A stretch of 64,000 bases of DNA. Origin: Euborellia annulipes (taxonomy: Eukaryota > Arthropoda > Insecta > Dermaptera > Anisolabididae). Within the stretch, counting starts at the first letter, position 1. Every line of letters begins with the position of its first letter. Positions 1 through 11,024 of this stretch are shown piece by piece. A program made the translations under genes and the position numbers. The DNA lies in assembly GCA_023213315.1 (NCBI GenBank), contig JAKCPI010001810.1, positions 28,612 to 92,611 on the forward strand, in the 5' to 3' direction. The notes under the pieces are model-generated. The model was not told the DNA's origin. It worked only from the letters and a program-made list of their open reading frames with translations, and searched no databases.

Positions 1-820
1 AAGAGAGAACCGTTTTGATAAAACAATCGCAAGGGGATTGAGTTGAAAGAGAGGCCTTACGAAGATATAAACTTAGAGAAATTTTAGAACAATAATAAAT
101 CAATTCAAAACAAGCCAAATGGATAGATATATAAACGTATATGCTAATCAGTAAAAGAACAGTTGAGAATTCTAAAAGGCTTATGATATTAAGGAGCAAC
201 ACAAAAAGTTCAACAAATATAACCAACTAGTTATTTAGTAGCAAGAATATTTATATTTCTATCGGGAGAATAAAATAAAAATTCAATTAATTTTCAAAAG
301 TAAAAAACAATAGAATATTTTCCAAACAAAATTTCCTCTAAACTGCATGGAATAAAAGGGATTTCGTTTTGTATACATACTAAAAAAAAAAAGATACTAA
401 TGGGGGAAATTCAATTAACATAACAAAAAAAGGAAAGTATTTTATACTTTATCATGAATATTTTAATTCAGAACAATGGCGATTATATTTATATATATTC
501 CTACATAAATCTTGGTGTTGTATTCTCAGTTTAAAACAATTAAATTTTTTCATGTTCGCATATATTTATTTATTTAATGAATAGGATTGAAAATAAATAA
601 ATTGCTAATATTCAAAAAAGAATTAATTTAAAAGCTTTTTGGACATATAAAATCCTTTTAGAAAATTAATTTATTGTTTATTTAATTGTGAGTCTAAAGT
701 GGAAGGTTCTCCTCCCCTCCCCTACTTCCCCCTCTCTTTCTCTCCTGTACCATTGAGCTGCAATTTATTAATTTAAAATTTTTTTAAGATCTGATTAGTA
801 ATTTTTAGGGCCACTCAGAA
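1..820. other. AT-rich DNA without recognisable feature
   Basis: Mostly A/T with short homopolymer runs. A C/T-rich patch lies at about 712-745. No open frame, tRNA-like box or inverted repeat was recognised. Confidence 0.5.
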
Positions 821-971
821 AGGAGTAGCGTTTTCATCAATAACTTCCAAAATTTCACGACGTTTTGATCTAAATTTATTTGATCATCAAACAACTCACT
901 TGAAGATGGTCAATATATTTAGATCGAAACATCGTTAAATTTGCGAATTTTATTGGGACAGATGCTACTTT
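821..971. repeat. Imperfect foldback repeat with CGAAAC motif
   Basis: The left arm (821-877) is an imperfect reverse complement of 917-971. The spacer holds GAAGATGGTC, followed by GATCGAAACATCG in the right arm. This GAAGATGGTC/CGAAACNTC pairing recurs in other foldbacks of the window (3.7-4.1, 53.1-53.4 kb). The arrangement resembles 3' regions of Penelope-like and other hammerhead-motif retroelements, but that link is inference. No coding sequence is attached. Confidence 0.5.
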
Positions 972-1080
972 TTCTAGGCTTCCGCCTCTGTCCTAATCCT
1001 TAGAAATTAATCACAATTGAGGATTAACTTTTAAATTCATAAGTCTATATTTCTATAGGCATATATAAAAGGAATCATTC

Positions 1081-1791
1081 ATACAAGATATATGAATTCT
1101 TATGAAATCAGCTCTAAAACAGTCTGGGATTGCTTAATTAAATTAAACGAATTAGGGTTACTCTTCACTGCGTTGGAGGGCAACGAAGAAGCAGATAAGC
1201 TTGCAAAAAGGAGATCAGAAACACCTTTTACTGGACCAGAGCCATTCAGCGGAATTGGGATGAACACCATCCGGGCTACTCTGAATTCAAAGGAAAAGAA
1301 CGAAAGAGAACAGCTATGGAGAGAATATCCAAAACTAAGACAATCTAAAGAACTTCTTGGGACATTTAACCAGAAGAGAACTGCGGATTGCCTGAAACTT
1401 AGTAAGAACAAGTTGAGAATACTAACGGGACTTAAAAGGACACTTAGACTAAGGGGACACCTGAAGAAACTGGGTCTGGAAGAAATTGACAAATGCAGAT
1501 TCTGTGAATCAGCAGAAGAGACCCCAGCTCATCTCCTCAAGGATTGTGGAGCCCTGATCCACAAGAGAAGAAGAATATGGGGAGCATATTGCCTGTCATC
1601 GAAGGAGCTTCCATCCTTAGAACCGCACCAGATCCTCAGCTTTCTGAAGGCCACCGGTCTGGAAAGAATACTCTGAACTAGGACCTACACCTTAGAAGGA
1701 TGAAATAAAGGGGGCACAATAGATCCAGGAGGTCGCAGTGCAACATACACCCCATCGAAGAAATCAATCAAATCAATCAATACAAGATATA
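1081..1791 (+). mobile_element. 5'-truncated non-LTR retrotransposon (LINE) insertion with 12-bp target duplication
   Basis: ATACAAGATATA is present at 1081-1092 and again at 1780-1791, giving a perfect 12-bp target-site duplication. The insert (1093-1779) starts abruptly inside an RNase H coding region and ends with a tail of ATCA-type repeats (about 1761-1779). This is typical of target-primed reverse transcription with 5' truncation. A short 3' UTR (1677-1760) contains AATAAA at about 1702. The family cannot be assigned beyond an RNase H-bearing clade such as I, jockey or R1-like. Confidence 0.85.
1093..1676 (+). pseudogene. C-terminal RNase H / CCHC fragment of a LINE ORF2 polyprotein
   Basis: This open frame is the C-terminal end of a LINE reverse-transcriptase polyprotein. 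Such proteins copy element RNA into DNA at the nick, and the RNase H domain degrades RNA in the hybrid. The frame reads through to TGA at 1674-1676. An apparent ATG at 1092 is made by the junction between the duplicated target and the insert, so it is not a true start. Residues 30-35 read GNEEAD, the last conserved block of RNase H, with its metal-binding Asp at 35. The preceding WVPGH-type block with the His is missing, so there is an internal deletion as well as the 5' truncation. A C-x2-C-x8-H-x4-C zinc knuckle follows (C135, C138, H147, C152), then a basic, leucine-rich tail. The reverse transcriptase and endonuclease are absent, so it cannot be active. The frame has no stops, which suggests a fairly recent insertion. 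Confidence 0.85.
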
Positions 1792-2225
1792 CAGGTGGTA
1801 ACGAAAGAAAAAAGGCTATAGGTAATTATATTTAATTAGTTAAGAGTTAATGTGTAATTGCGGACACATTTTATATTTTCAATAAAATTACACTACATCA
1901 GTAGCTTTTAAAGGCTAAGTGTACATTTGCCATTGAATCAAACAAAAATTAGTAAACTCTACAAATGAATAAAAATTAAATTCCATGATTTATAATTAAG
2001 GAGGTTCAGTAGTGTAGATGTTACGCATGTATCCTTTTTTTTTTTTTTTTTTTTTTTTTAAGTACGTTTAGACGCCGCTCCTACACCCCTTAATTAAAAG
2101 TTTTCTTTTAATAAATTAATAATTTAGTAAATTCAATCCAAATAATAAGCCCTAAAGTTTGCTTTTATTTTGATTCCAAATCCTGAAAGTTATTTAAAGT
2201 AATGTAAAAAGTAATTAAAATCTAA
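1792..2225. other. AT-rich spacer with poly(T) run
   Basis: A poly(T) run lies at about 2034-2059, followed by a GC-richer patch ending ACACCCC near 2090. It could be the end of an old element. Nothing else was recognised. Confidence 0.45.
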
Positions 2226-3171
2226 ATGAAAAAAATCTGGTGTGACTGGCGCACAGCACACAACTTTCTCTTACCTTCGGTAATCGAAAGTTGTGTACTG
2301 TGCTTGTCACACCAGATTTTTTGTGTCGACATTTATTTAGTTTCCGACAGTACATTCTATTTTCAAGATGTGCAATTTATAAGTATGGGAAGCCCCCGGG
2401 TTTGGCGTAGTAGGTAGCGCGCCTCCCTCCTATACCAAACGTCGCGGGTTCGGACCCAGGCAGTCCGATGATTTTATTTAAGCCATTTGGATACCAGATG
2501 GCTTAAATAGAAATGCCTGACTCCACAATAGATATATTCTCTACAACGGTTATCGTCAAAGTCTTAAATGGCCTAAGTTGCCGAAAAGACTGTGTGAATG
2601 TGTGTGTGAGTGTGAGTGTGAATGAGAAAAAAGTGTGAATGTTTTTTAAGAAAAAAAAAAAAAGTATGGGAAAATATTTATATTTTGTTACCGTGGCAAC
2701 CATTTCTCCTATCTTTTCTATGGAGTACAAGAGTAAAGTGGTCTTCAGAAGATTTCAATGAGAAAATGAGAATATACATTTTAAAGAGAATCTAAAAAAT
2801 AATTGATTTTTGAATTTAAAAAAAAATCGTTGGAGCGAATTTTGAGAAAATCGAAAAAAACTGAAAAAGTGCATCAGTAAAGTACTAGTACTCTTTGGTC
2901 GATTTTGTTCAAAAGTTTCGTGTCAGGTCGCATGGGGGTGCCTAACTTAAATATAAAATTTCAACCTCCTAGCTCTTTTCGTTCTTGAGATATTTTGTTC
3001 ACAGACACACAGACAGACAGACAGACCATGTCGCGAAAACCACTTTTTGGATTCAGGGGACCTCAAAACGTGAAGATCCATCAAAATCTCGACATCGAAT
3101 TTTTGACATGAATCCAATACTTCTCTCTCTATATATATATTACATATATACATAGGTAAGAGAAAGTAAAA
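2226..3171 (+). mobile_element. HEE copy (H-A-T), interrupted by SINE1
   Basis: Module H (about 2231-2322) is a near-perfect palindrome starting TCTGGTGTGAC and ending GTCACACCAGA. It is followed by the leader with TTTAGTTTCCGACAGTA. A SINE1 sits at 2392-2661. Body A resumes at 2662 and runs through a CAGACAGACAGA microsatellite and ACCTCAAAACG to the T hairpin. T ends GGTAAGAGAAAGT at about 3167. There is no usable open frame. The mobilising enzyme is unknown. Confidence 0.8.
2392..2661 (+). mobile_element. SINE1 (tRNA-derived), full length
   Basis: The insert is flanked by AAGTATGGGAA at 2381-2391 and 2662-2672, an 11-bp perfect target duplication inside HEE body A. The head has an A-box-like TGGCGTAGTAGGTAGCG and a B box GGGTTCGGACCC, so internal RNA polymerase III promotion is expected. 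The body carries a short palindrome around GCCATTTGGATACC. The tail has TAAATGGCCTAAGTTGCCG, then GT-rich sequence and poly(A). It must depend on a LINE for movement. Confidence 0.88.
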
Positions 3172-3690
3172 AAGTATGGGAAAATATTTATATTTTGTTA
3201 CCGTGGCAACCATTTCTCCTATCTTTTCTATGGAGTACAAGAGTAAAGTGGTCTTCAGAAGATTTCAATGAGAAAATGAGAATATACATTTTAAAGAGAA
3301 TCTAAAAAATAATTGATTGAATTTAAAAAAATCGTTGGAGCGAATTTTGAGAAAATCGAAAAAAACTGAAAAAGTGCATCAGTAAAGTACTAGTACTCTT
3401 TGGTCGATTTTGTTCAAAAGTTTCGTGTCAGGTCGCATGGGGGTGCCTAACTTGAATATAAAATTTCAACCTCCTAGCTCTTTTCGTTCTTGAGATATTT
3501 TGTTCGACAGACACACAGACAGACAGACAGACAGACAGACAGACCATGTCGCGAAAACCACTTTTTTGAATTCAGGGGACCTCAAAACGTGTATATCCAT
3601 CAAAATCTCGACATCGAATTTTTGACATGAATCCAATACTTTCTCTCTATATATATTAACATATATATATAGAGGTAAGAGAAAGTAAAA
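3172..3690 (+). repeat. Tandem duplicate of the HEE right part
   Basis: This repeats 2662-3171 almost exactly, with a unit of about 510 bp. Both copies share the private variant GTTACCGTGGCAAC, where other copies have CCATGG, so the duplication is local and recent. The junction lies in the A-run after module T, next to AAGTATGGG. The microsatellite has more CAGA units here than in the first copy. Confidence 0.82.
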
Positions 3691-3701
3691 AAAAGAATAT
3701 T

Positions 3702-4135
3702 TAGATAATGAGATGAAGAGGATGACCAATGATAAATAAAAGCACTATTTTGCTAACACTCTTATTTAGGAACTTCGCCATGATCACAACCATCTTCAGC
3801 CTTCAAGAGTATATTTTATATTGTTAACATACAAAATAGATTTTGTCATAAGAGATATATAATACAGTACATGTGTATTTCAAGATTCAAGGCGTTGCTC
3901 TCTTATACTCTCTTGTGGGTAATTGAAAATTAAATATACATACGACCAAATACACATGTACTGTATTATATATCTCTTATGACAAAATCTATTTTGTATG
4001 TTAACAATATAAAATATACTCTTGAAGGGCTAAGATGGCCTTGTTGATCATGGCCGAAACGTTCCTAAATAAAGAGTGTTAGCAAAATAGATGCTTTTTA
4101 TTTATCATTGGCTCATCCTCTTCATCTCATTAATC
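3702..4135. repeat. Long foldback repeat, arms about 170 bp
   Basis: The sequence from about 3702 to 3875 reappears inverted at about 3950-4135 with few differences. The roughly 75-bp spacer contains a short unrelated stretch. The right arm carries GATGGCC...GGCCGAAACG followed by AATAAAGAGTG. This links it to the other CGAAACG foldbacks. There is no coding sequence, and a transcript would form a long hairpin. Confidence 0.75.
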
Positions 4136-5203
4136 TAATTTATATAACAGCCACAATTCGCTTTATACTTAAAAAGAATATTTTAAATACAAGGTAGATA
4201 AATAATATTTCGGCAACTCATTCAATCATTCTTTAATGGGATAAATTAAGGTTTTTTTTTTTGACGACAATAAGCGCTCTCAAATCCTATATACATTCAA
4301 AATTTAATTAATACAATAAATAGGATGAAGTAAAGTAAAGCTACTCGCGCCTTCAGAAAGAATAAATGATCTAATAATTGAATAATTGTGTGATTTCGTC
4401 AAGTCATTCGGAGGGGTTAGAATTTAATTACGTGGCATTTGTTTAAATGAAAAAAAGAATTTAATCAATATGTGAATTTAGATTAATAAAGGATAAGGAA
4501 ATTAAATTAAATACTTAACACAATTATTTCAAATAAATAAAAAAAAAAAAAAATTCTTTTTCTTTTTCATTTACTTGATGAGCTATATACTTGAACTTAG
4601 CAAACCCTTATTTCTTCTTTTATATTTTTATTTTCTTTTTTATTCAACAAATCTATTTCCAACCCCTTTCAACTTAACCTATGCTGAATAGAAAGTCTGT
4701 CCTTTTCGAAGAGGGATTTTCTCTATTCCCTACGAAGGGTGAGTCAAATTTTCTTAAAATCTTTCACAGCCCAAATTGACGATTTGATAAAGTTGAAATG
4801 CAGCTATTTTCTAACATTAACTGGTATCGACTATGCTCAGTATTAGAAGAGAGTCATACAGCTATTTCTTCAGTTATCTATATAGATATTTGTTTCTTGA
4901 TGCTATCATCAGTTTGAACACTGACAATTGTTGTAAGATAATGTCATTTAAGGCCTCTGAAGATGACCTTATAGTCGGAGAGCCGGCGGCAAAAATGGGC
5001 ACGAGTTTTCTGAAGGCTAATATATATTTTCAGAATAGGTTGCATTTTAATGTAATGGAAAGATACTCTAGAGTCAGCACTTGCAATACGGGGACGTTTA
5101 GCGGGAATATCTCGAAAACTATGCGCTTTTCGGTAAAAATTCATCTATACAAAAATAATCGAAATTAAATTACAAACAAAAATAGTCTAGTACATAATCA
5201 CGC
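4136..5203. other. No recognisable feature
   Basis: AT-rich with A/T homopolymers. Around 4944-5168 base composition is more even and both strands are open for 66-111 codons, but the translations show no known motif and no splice-site framework. I do not call a gene. Confidence 0.4.
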
Positions 5204-5360
5204 TAAAGTGAACGGTTCAGGAGATATAGAAAGGTAAAATTTGTAATTAATATGAAAGGAGACACTGGTATCAGGAAATATTTATTAATTGGTACCATGA
5301 CAACCATTGTTAGAATTACAAATTTTACCCCTCTATATCTCCAGAACTGTTCACTTTATA
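5204..5360. repeat. Foldback MITE-like repeat
   Basis: The left arm, beginning TAAAGTGAACGGTTCAGGAG (5204-5250), is matched by the inverse of 5313-5360. The loop is about 60 bp. Target duplications were not evident, so the superfamily is unassigned. Confidence 0.65.
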
Positions 5361-6420
5361 TTAATATTTCCCCATGTTTATAAAAATAAATTATTTTAAC
5401 GTGGAAAGCATTCGCTGGTTTTTCTTTCTCCATAACCTCAAAAAAAATTTATTTCAATGGAATTGGCTGCATTGGCCTCTCATATTGACTTAAGCCCCAA
5501 ATGCCTCTTTTCGAAGATGTCGTATCAAATTTATATAGCTGGAAAAATAATAAATTTTATAAAATGAATATAAAAAACTTCCCTCTATTAATTATATAAA
5601 GAATATTCCAACTTCTATATAAAGTTGTATGCTTAGAAGGACATAGCAATTAAGTTTCATCAACTTTTTATCTTAAAAATTTTCATAATTTATCTAAATT
5701 TCTTTCCTAAATATAAAGTGACGCCATTTTTTATTAAAAAAAAAAAAAAAAAAAAAAAAATTAAATGAAAAAAAAGCGATCCTTCCATTTTTACTTTTTT
5801 ATAGACTAATCTATAAGAGAGTTTTTATTTTAGAAGATTAAAGATAGAAATATAACTAATTTTAGATGGTACTTAAGCATAAATTTTCTAATTAAAATTT
5901 TATTCAACGTCTACTCTACTTTTATAACTCAAGCGCATTTTAGTGAATTTTTAAAGAGAATGATGAACTAAAGGCAGATGTCTTATTTATTAAGACCTAC
6001 GAGTATATTTATTTATTTATATATTTATAATAGCTGTGAAGAATATATGAAAATTGGTTTATTATTCATTAGAAGGAGTAATGGTTTCTCCATTTTGACA
6101 GTGAGATTAAAATTATTACCAGCCAAGTAAAGTAAGGGTTTCATTTAAAACGCTTGAAACACTTGAGTATTAAATTTTAAACAAAATTTAAGAACCTGAT
6201 AAAACGATAAAATTGGATATGTATATTCATTCCCTCTCTCTCTCTCTTCCTTTTATTATCTCTCTACTCGAACTCTATGAAATTTAAGATGAAGGTATAT
6301 TTAATTAAATGATTTACTTTTAATGTATTCAAAATGATCCTCTTAGATATGATCAAATTCAATTTTGTCTGAGAATAGTTGAGATTTTTGTCTTTCAGCA
6401 TCAAAGTCTTTCTTACTAAA
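5361..6420. other. AT-rich spacer
   Basis: Contains a poly(A) run (about 5735-5760) and a short TC microsatellite near 6233-6250. No gene or mobile element was recognised. Confidence 0.45.
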
Positions 6421-6677
6421 ACGAAAAAAACTGAAAAATTGCATCATTAAAGTACTAGTACTCAATATAAAATTTAAACTTCCTAGCTCTTTTCGTTCTT
6501 GAGATATTTTGTTCACAGACAGACAGAAAGACAGACGCGAAAACCACTTTTTTTGATTTAGGGGACCTCAAAACGTGTATATCCGTCAAAATCTCGACAT
6601 CGAATTTTTGACATGAAACCAATACTTTCTCTCTCTATATATTGACATATATATAGAGGTAAGAGAAAGTAAAAAAG
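6421..6677 (+). mobile_element. HEE fragment (end of A plus T)
   Basis: Starts within body A at GAAAAAAACTGAAAAATTGC, continues past the CAGA repeat and ACCTCAAAACG, and ends with the T hairpin AGGTAAGAGAAAGT. Module H and most of body A are missing, and there is a small deletion after AGTACTAGTACT. Confidence 0.8.
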
Positions 6678-7391
6678 CACAGGGGTGGGGTCGTGGAACC
6701 CCGACCGGGAACGAAGTTCCTCACGCCTTTTCCTTAACTCCGAATATAATTTAATATGAATATTACTTAGTTATTATATTATTTAGTATTATTTAAGGTT
6801 ATGCCGCTCAGATGCTTATTTTAAAAATGAATCTTTTTTTTAATAATATAGAAAGAGATGTAGAGAAAGAGAATTCTATAGAGCTGGTGTCAGGGGGGTA
6901 GGCGTGGCCTCGCCAACAAGGCTTAGGCTATTTTTTACATTTTTCCAGCAATTCACCCTACCGGAAGCCTCGTAAAAGAAGTTCGTTCCAAAAAGGCCGT
7001 TTTACAAAAAAAAGTTTGATTAAAAATATTTACGTAAGCAAGGGAGATTAAAGATTTGCTGACACGGGAGGGGAACTAAAACTCCAAAAATGGGCTTGAA
7101 TTGGCCTAAGTAAAAAATAAATTATTTTTCAATTTGTTTCTGTGAACGAACAAAAAAAATTCAAAAATTCGAGACTCAAATTCGATATCTATGATAGTAG
7201 TGAGTGACAAGGTTAGAGCTCACTCATGCGTTTTCCCTTGGGATTATTTGATTGTTTATTAAAAAAATAAATGAAAAATTTTTAATGGAAACATTTGTGG
7301 TTCAAATCTATAAATATAAAAACTTCCAATAAAGATTTTAAATAAAAACAATGAAATAATCACATTTAGAAAACGCATGAATGACTTTGCC
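6678..7391. other. Unassigned, with GC-richer patches
   Basis: Begins with CAGGGGTGGGGTCGTGG next to the HEE end. That start resembles hAT-type termini beginning CAGGGG, but no matching right end was found. A second GC-richer patch is at 6880-7000. No coding frame is evident. Confidence 0.35.
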
Positions 7392-7466
7392 TTGCATTAT
7401 ACCTTACGTATGAGAAAGTTGGGTGTACCTTGTGATCAGTCACACCGGATTTTGGATTTCAAGTCT
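7392..7466 (+). mobile_element. Degenerate HEE module H remnant
   Basis: GAGAAAGTTG followed by GATCAGTCACACCGGATTTT matches the second arm of module H. The first arm is largely lost. Confidence 0.55.
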
Positions 7467-7691
7467 TTTGATAGACGATTCCGATTATCCGACAAAATTT
7501 TTCTACGACCCGGTGCCGGGTCTAAAGAACAGTAGACAGTATGAATAAATTTATTTGTTTTGGCTGGAAGATAAAGGCAACCCATATGACAATAATGAAT
7601 TTTTCGAATAATTATTCCAGAACACTTTTAAATCGAACCCCCAAAAAACCTACCTAATCTACCTAATATCCTGCATAATTAGATTTGATAA

Positions 7692-7961
7692 GCCCTCGGG
7701 GTTTGGTGTAGAGGTTAGCGTGCTAACCTCGTATACCAAACGTCGCGGGTTCGGACCCCGGGCAGTCCGATGATTTTATTTAAGCCATTTGGATACCAAA
7801 TGGCTTAAATAAGAATGCCTGGACCCCTAATATGTGTATATTATCAATAACGGATATCGTTTAAAGTCTTAAATGGCCTGAGTTGCCGAAAAGACCGTGT
7901 GAACGTGTGTGGGAGTGTGAGTGTGAATGAGAAAAAAGTGTGAATGTTTAAAAAAAAAAAA
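7692..7961 (+). mobile_element. SINE1, full length
   Basis: Flanked by AGATTTGATAA at 7681-7691 and 7962-7972, an 11-bp perfect target duplication. The order is tRNA-like head (GGTGTAGAGGTTAGCG, then GCGGGTTCGGACCCC), palindromic body, TTAAATGGCCTGAGTTGCCG tail, GT-rich stretch and poly(A). It is one of the two best copies for a consensus. Confidence 0.9.
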
Positions 7962-7972
7962 AGATTTGATAA

Positions 7973-8325
7973 AATAATAAATTACTATTAAGAAAAAGTA
8001 GTGGAATCAATAATTTAAATTTTCTCCCTCTCCCTTATCCAAATATTAAGCTGTAACTTTGATTACTTATTTGCGAAACAGCTGAAGAGAATATATGGAA
8101 CTTATGCTAAAAAATATATATATATATATATAAAATGTGTTGGGAGTTAAATTTTCCACAATTGTTATATTTTATCTGTACTATTATATACAATAGTGTG
8201 GGGAAAATAAAATAAGTTAAGAAAAACAAATGTTTATGTTTCATAGTAGAATTATTCTGATAAAAGAGCATAATTATTAATAACTTGATGTTTTTTAATC
8301 CAACAAACGGAAATGACTCGTGAAA
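7973..8325. other. AT-rich spacer with AT microsatellite
   Basis: Holds a short TA dinucleotide repeat at about 8112-8134. Nothing else was recognised. Confidence 0.45.
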
Positions 8326-8400
8326 TTACTTACAATTTAGACGAGATCAAGTTCAAAGGGACTTACCTGGAACAAAAAGAAAAGAAACATAATTAGAAAA
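8326..8400 (-). promoter_or_regulatory. Candidate recursive splice site (ratchet point) with short RS-type exon
   Basis: Read on the minus strand, a branch-like TTCTAATT (about 8391-8398) and a pyrimidine tract lead into CCAG|GTAAGT, with the junction at 8366/8367. The AG is thus directly followed by a consensus 5' splice site. After 33 nt a second donor, GTAAGTAAT, follows at 8333. In flies and vertebrates this juxtaposition marks recursive splicing in long introns. The same layout recurs at 41792-41875. No host gene is visible, so function is inference. Confidence 0.4.
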
Positions 8401-8547
8401 TAGATTAACACTTGGCTTTTAAAAAATATAAAAAGAGCGTAGTAATTTAAAAAAAATAGTTAAATATTTTTCAAGATCTATATATTTGAATAAGATAAAA
8501 GTAATCAAAATACCTCGACTCGGACTAAACTAGTCATAGATATTTTT

Positions 8548-8704
8548 AACAAGACTGTGAGTGTTGTTTATTGGTGAGGCCAAACAAGCCTGGTGCAATG
8601 GACAGCACGCTTATGCCCCGAAAAGCCTGGAGATCCTGGGTTCGATTCAAGGGGGCCATGGGATAATTGGCCTCACCAATAAACAACACTCTTGCAGGCT
8701 TGTT
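8548..8704 (+). mobile_element. tRNA-Arg-like SINE flanked by inverted repeats
   Basis: A tRNA-like core carries the D-arm-like TGGTGCAATGGACAGCACG and a B box GGGTTCGATTC (about 8638-8648). It is enclosed by roughly 37-bp inverted repeats: AACAAGACTG... on the left (8548-8584) and ...GCAGGCTTGTT on the right (8667-8704). A poly(A) run follows. The core resembles a tRNA-Arg gene but lacks a clean acceptor stem. A partial relative lies at 63605-63735. Confidence 0.6.
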
Positions 8705-9318
8705 AAAAAAAAAAAATAATTTTCAAAATATCATGAGCATGCAATTTGCATATGACGTATAAAAACAATTCTGAGGGAGGGTATGATGAGCATCCGAAAC
8801 GTCAACGGGTTTATTGAAAATAAATTTATTCTTGGTTACTTGCTAACGAGAAAATTACCTTCCAAGCTTCGAGAAAATATATCTTTAGAAAAAATTGTGT
8901 GATGGGCTTAGTTACAGCATTTTCCTTATAAATAACTTTTAAATGTATACATATTTAACAAGAAACTTTAAATATATATGAAAGGGTAGAAGTGGGAGGG
9001 GGAGAGGAGGGGGAATAATTCCCTCGAGAGATTTGTCCTGTTTTCAAAGTTCGAAGGCTTTTGTCAAGTTTTCTTTTTTCTTTTCATTTTTTTTTTTAAT
9101 TCTTAACTGTGGTCGAAGTTCTCTCCATCCTCCTCCAAACTCAACCGAAGTTGCTCATTAGCTTTAAAGGCACTTTATCAGTGACGAGTTAACAACTTTA
9201 CTATAATTTCTCGACCCCAGAAGTTAACAAAGTAAAAGCTTTAAACATGATTTTAGATATTTAAATGTTATAAATAGGAAATAATATTGTAGTATCCAGT
9301 AGGAGATTATTTAACAGT
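8705..9318. other. Unassigned; contains a GATGAG/CGAAACGTC motif
   Basis: At about 8785-8805 the sequence reads ATGATGAGCATCCGAAACGTC, close to the foldback motif group and superficially like hammerhead core blocks. Helices were not demonstrated. The rest is AT-rich with a purine-rich patch near 8985-9015. Confidence 0.35.
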
Positions 9319-9326
9319 TTTTGAGC

Positions 9327-9583
9327 CAAGGGCGGATACAGGGGGGTAAAGGGGGTAATCACCCCCTTTTTATTTGAAAAAATACTTTTTTTTCGAAAAA
9401 AAATTTATTTTTAATGTAAAATTTTAAAAATTAATACTTAAAAATTTGATTTGTATTTATATTCTGGCAAACAAGAACAGAATGCGCCTTTAAATTACCG
9501 AAATTAAGAAAAAATAGTGTGTTGTGCGACGAGTCACACCAGATTACCCCCCCCCCAGAGAAACATCTCTGGATCCGCCCTTG
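9327..9583 (+). mobile_element. hAT-type MITE, C-rich family (copy 1)
   Basis: Terminal inverted repeats are CAAGGGCGGATACAG and, inverted, CAAGGGCGGATCCAGAG. The flanks TTTTGAGC (9319-9326) and TTTTGGGC (9584-9591) form an 8-bp target duplication with one mismatch, as expected for hAT elements. The 257-bp element carries G/C runs near both ends and, before the right end, GCGACGAGTCACACCAGATTA, an arm of HEE module H. It is non-coding. Confidence 0.85.
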
Positions 9584-9735
9584 TTTTGGGCATAGCTCAG
9601 TGGCGCAATATATTTTTAGGAACTAGTTTATACTAACTTACTAAGGATAAACTAGTTTGGCCTAGAAGAAACAGTTTGTCATAAAAACAGGTTGGTCTGG
9701 AGTAGGCCTATATAAATAAATTTTTTCTTTTCCCC

Positions 9736-10048
9736 TTTTTACTTTCTCCTACTTATATATATAAAGTAGTGGTTTAATGTCAAAAATTCGATGTCTAGAT
9801 TTTGATGGATATACACGTTTTGAGGTCCCCTGAGTTCAAAAAAGTGGTTTTCGCAACATGGCTTGTGTGTCTGTCTGTTTGTATCCAATTTTAAGCATGA
9901 AGGAATTGAGCTAGATGGTTGAAATTTAATATTTAAGCTAGACACCCGCCTAGAGCGTGAAAATAAGCTTTTTCAAATGTACCGTACAATCGGAAACTAA
10001 TATGTCAACACAAAAAATCTGGTGCGACCAGTCACACCAGATTTTTAT
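9736..10048 (-). mobile_element. HEE copy with large internal deletion
   Basis: On the minus strand a shortened module H (10012-10048) joins directly to the last third of body A. The element ends with a degenerate T hairpin near 9736-9775. The front of body A is missing. Open frames across it are repeat translation. Confidence 0.75.
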
Positions 10049-11020
10049 AATATTTTTCATAAACAATAAAAATATTGATAATTTTTTTTTTTTTTTAATT
10101 GGTCAAAACATAAGTCTTTATAAATATAAGAAGTGGCCTCTATTTAATTTGTTAATTTTTAAATTTATTTAATTCATTAATTTTTCTAATTAAAAGAAAA
10201 ATGGTCTTCTCGTTGCGATGCATTTAAAGTAGATATTATCATCAAAATATGCAAGAAAGTATTTCAAAAGTAAATTAAAATGAAATGAAGAAGCTTTCGC
10301 TTGTAAAATTCATCAGATGCATGGTTTGAACTTGGAATGAGGCCCAGGAGCCCTTAGGGGCCATTTAGGGGTGCGAACTTTTCCTGGAGAGCCTCACGAA
10401 ATAGACCCAGCAAAATTGGATCTTTCTAGAGAGAAAAGGACGTCCATCTTGTCAGCAACCCCACAACAACAACAACAACAACGAGTGCTCCAGATATAGT
10501 AGTAAAATCCATACTGCACGTAATATATCAGCAGAGGTGGATTGCTCTTTGTAGGTGTATACATGTGAATGTAATTTTGCGCTCATCCGAGCTCAGCGGA
10601 CCATAAGAAATGAATACTCCAAATAGGGATGGCTTTACGGTGCTTCGTTAAATTAAAACGAGGACCAAAATTAAAACATTAAATTTTATATGAATTTGTT
10701 TGGCAGACGTTTTATGTCATTTATCATAAATATGTTTAGTTTTTGAAATTAGTTTTTCTGAATTTTCATTATTAATATCCCCCCTGCACTGTATCATCCC
10801 TTTCAGCGAAACATACTTAATGAAAATAAACTGATATGGCCACCATAAAACCGACTATTTGTTAGAATAAATTATTGTGGGCCTGTCGGTTGAGAGACAC
10901 GTGTTTAACAAATTCGGATAAAAGGATGTTTATAAAATTTTTGAAATTTCATATTTAAGCTTCTAAAGGGGTTGGAAATGGGTCAAAGCAAGTTTAGGTT
11001 ATTGCTTTTTTTTAAAGATA
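10049..11020. other. Mostly unassigned, with CAA microsatellite
   Basis: A GC-richer patch at about 10310-10485 ends in a (CAA)n tract (10462-10482). It could be the end of an old retroelement, but no boxes or target duplication were found. The remainder is AT-rich. Confidence 0.35.
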
Positions 11021-11024
11021 AAAT

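Noticed and set aside
1100..1492. 130-codon minus-strand frame opposite the LINE fragment
   Set aside because: A shadow of the RNase H reading frame, with low-complexity Ser/Leu/Phe content.
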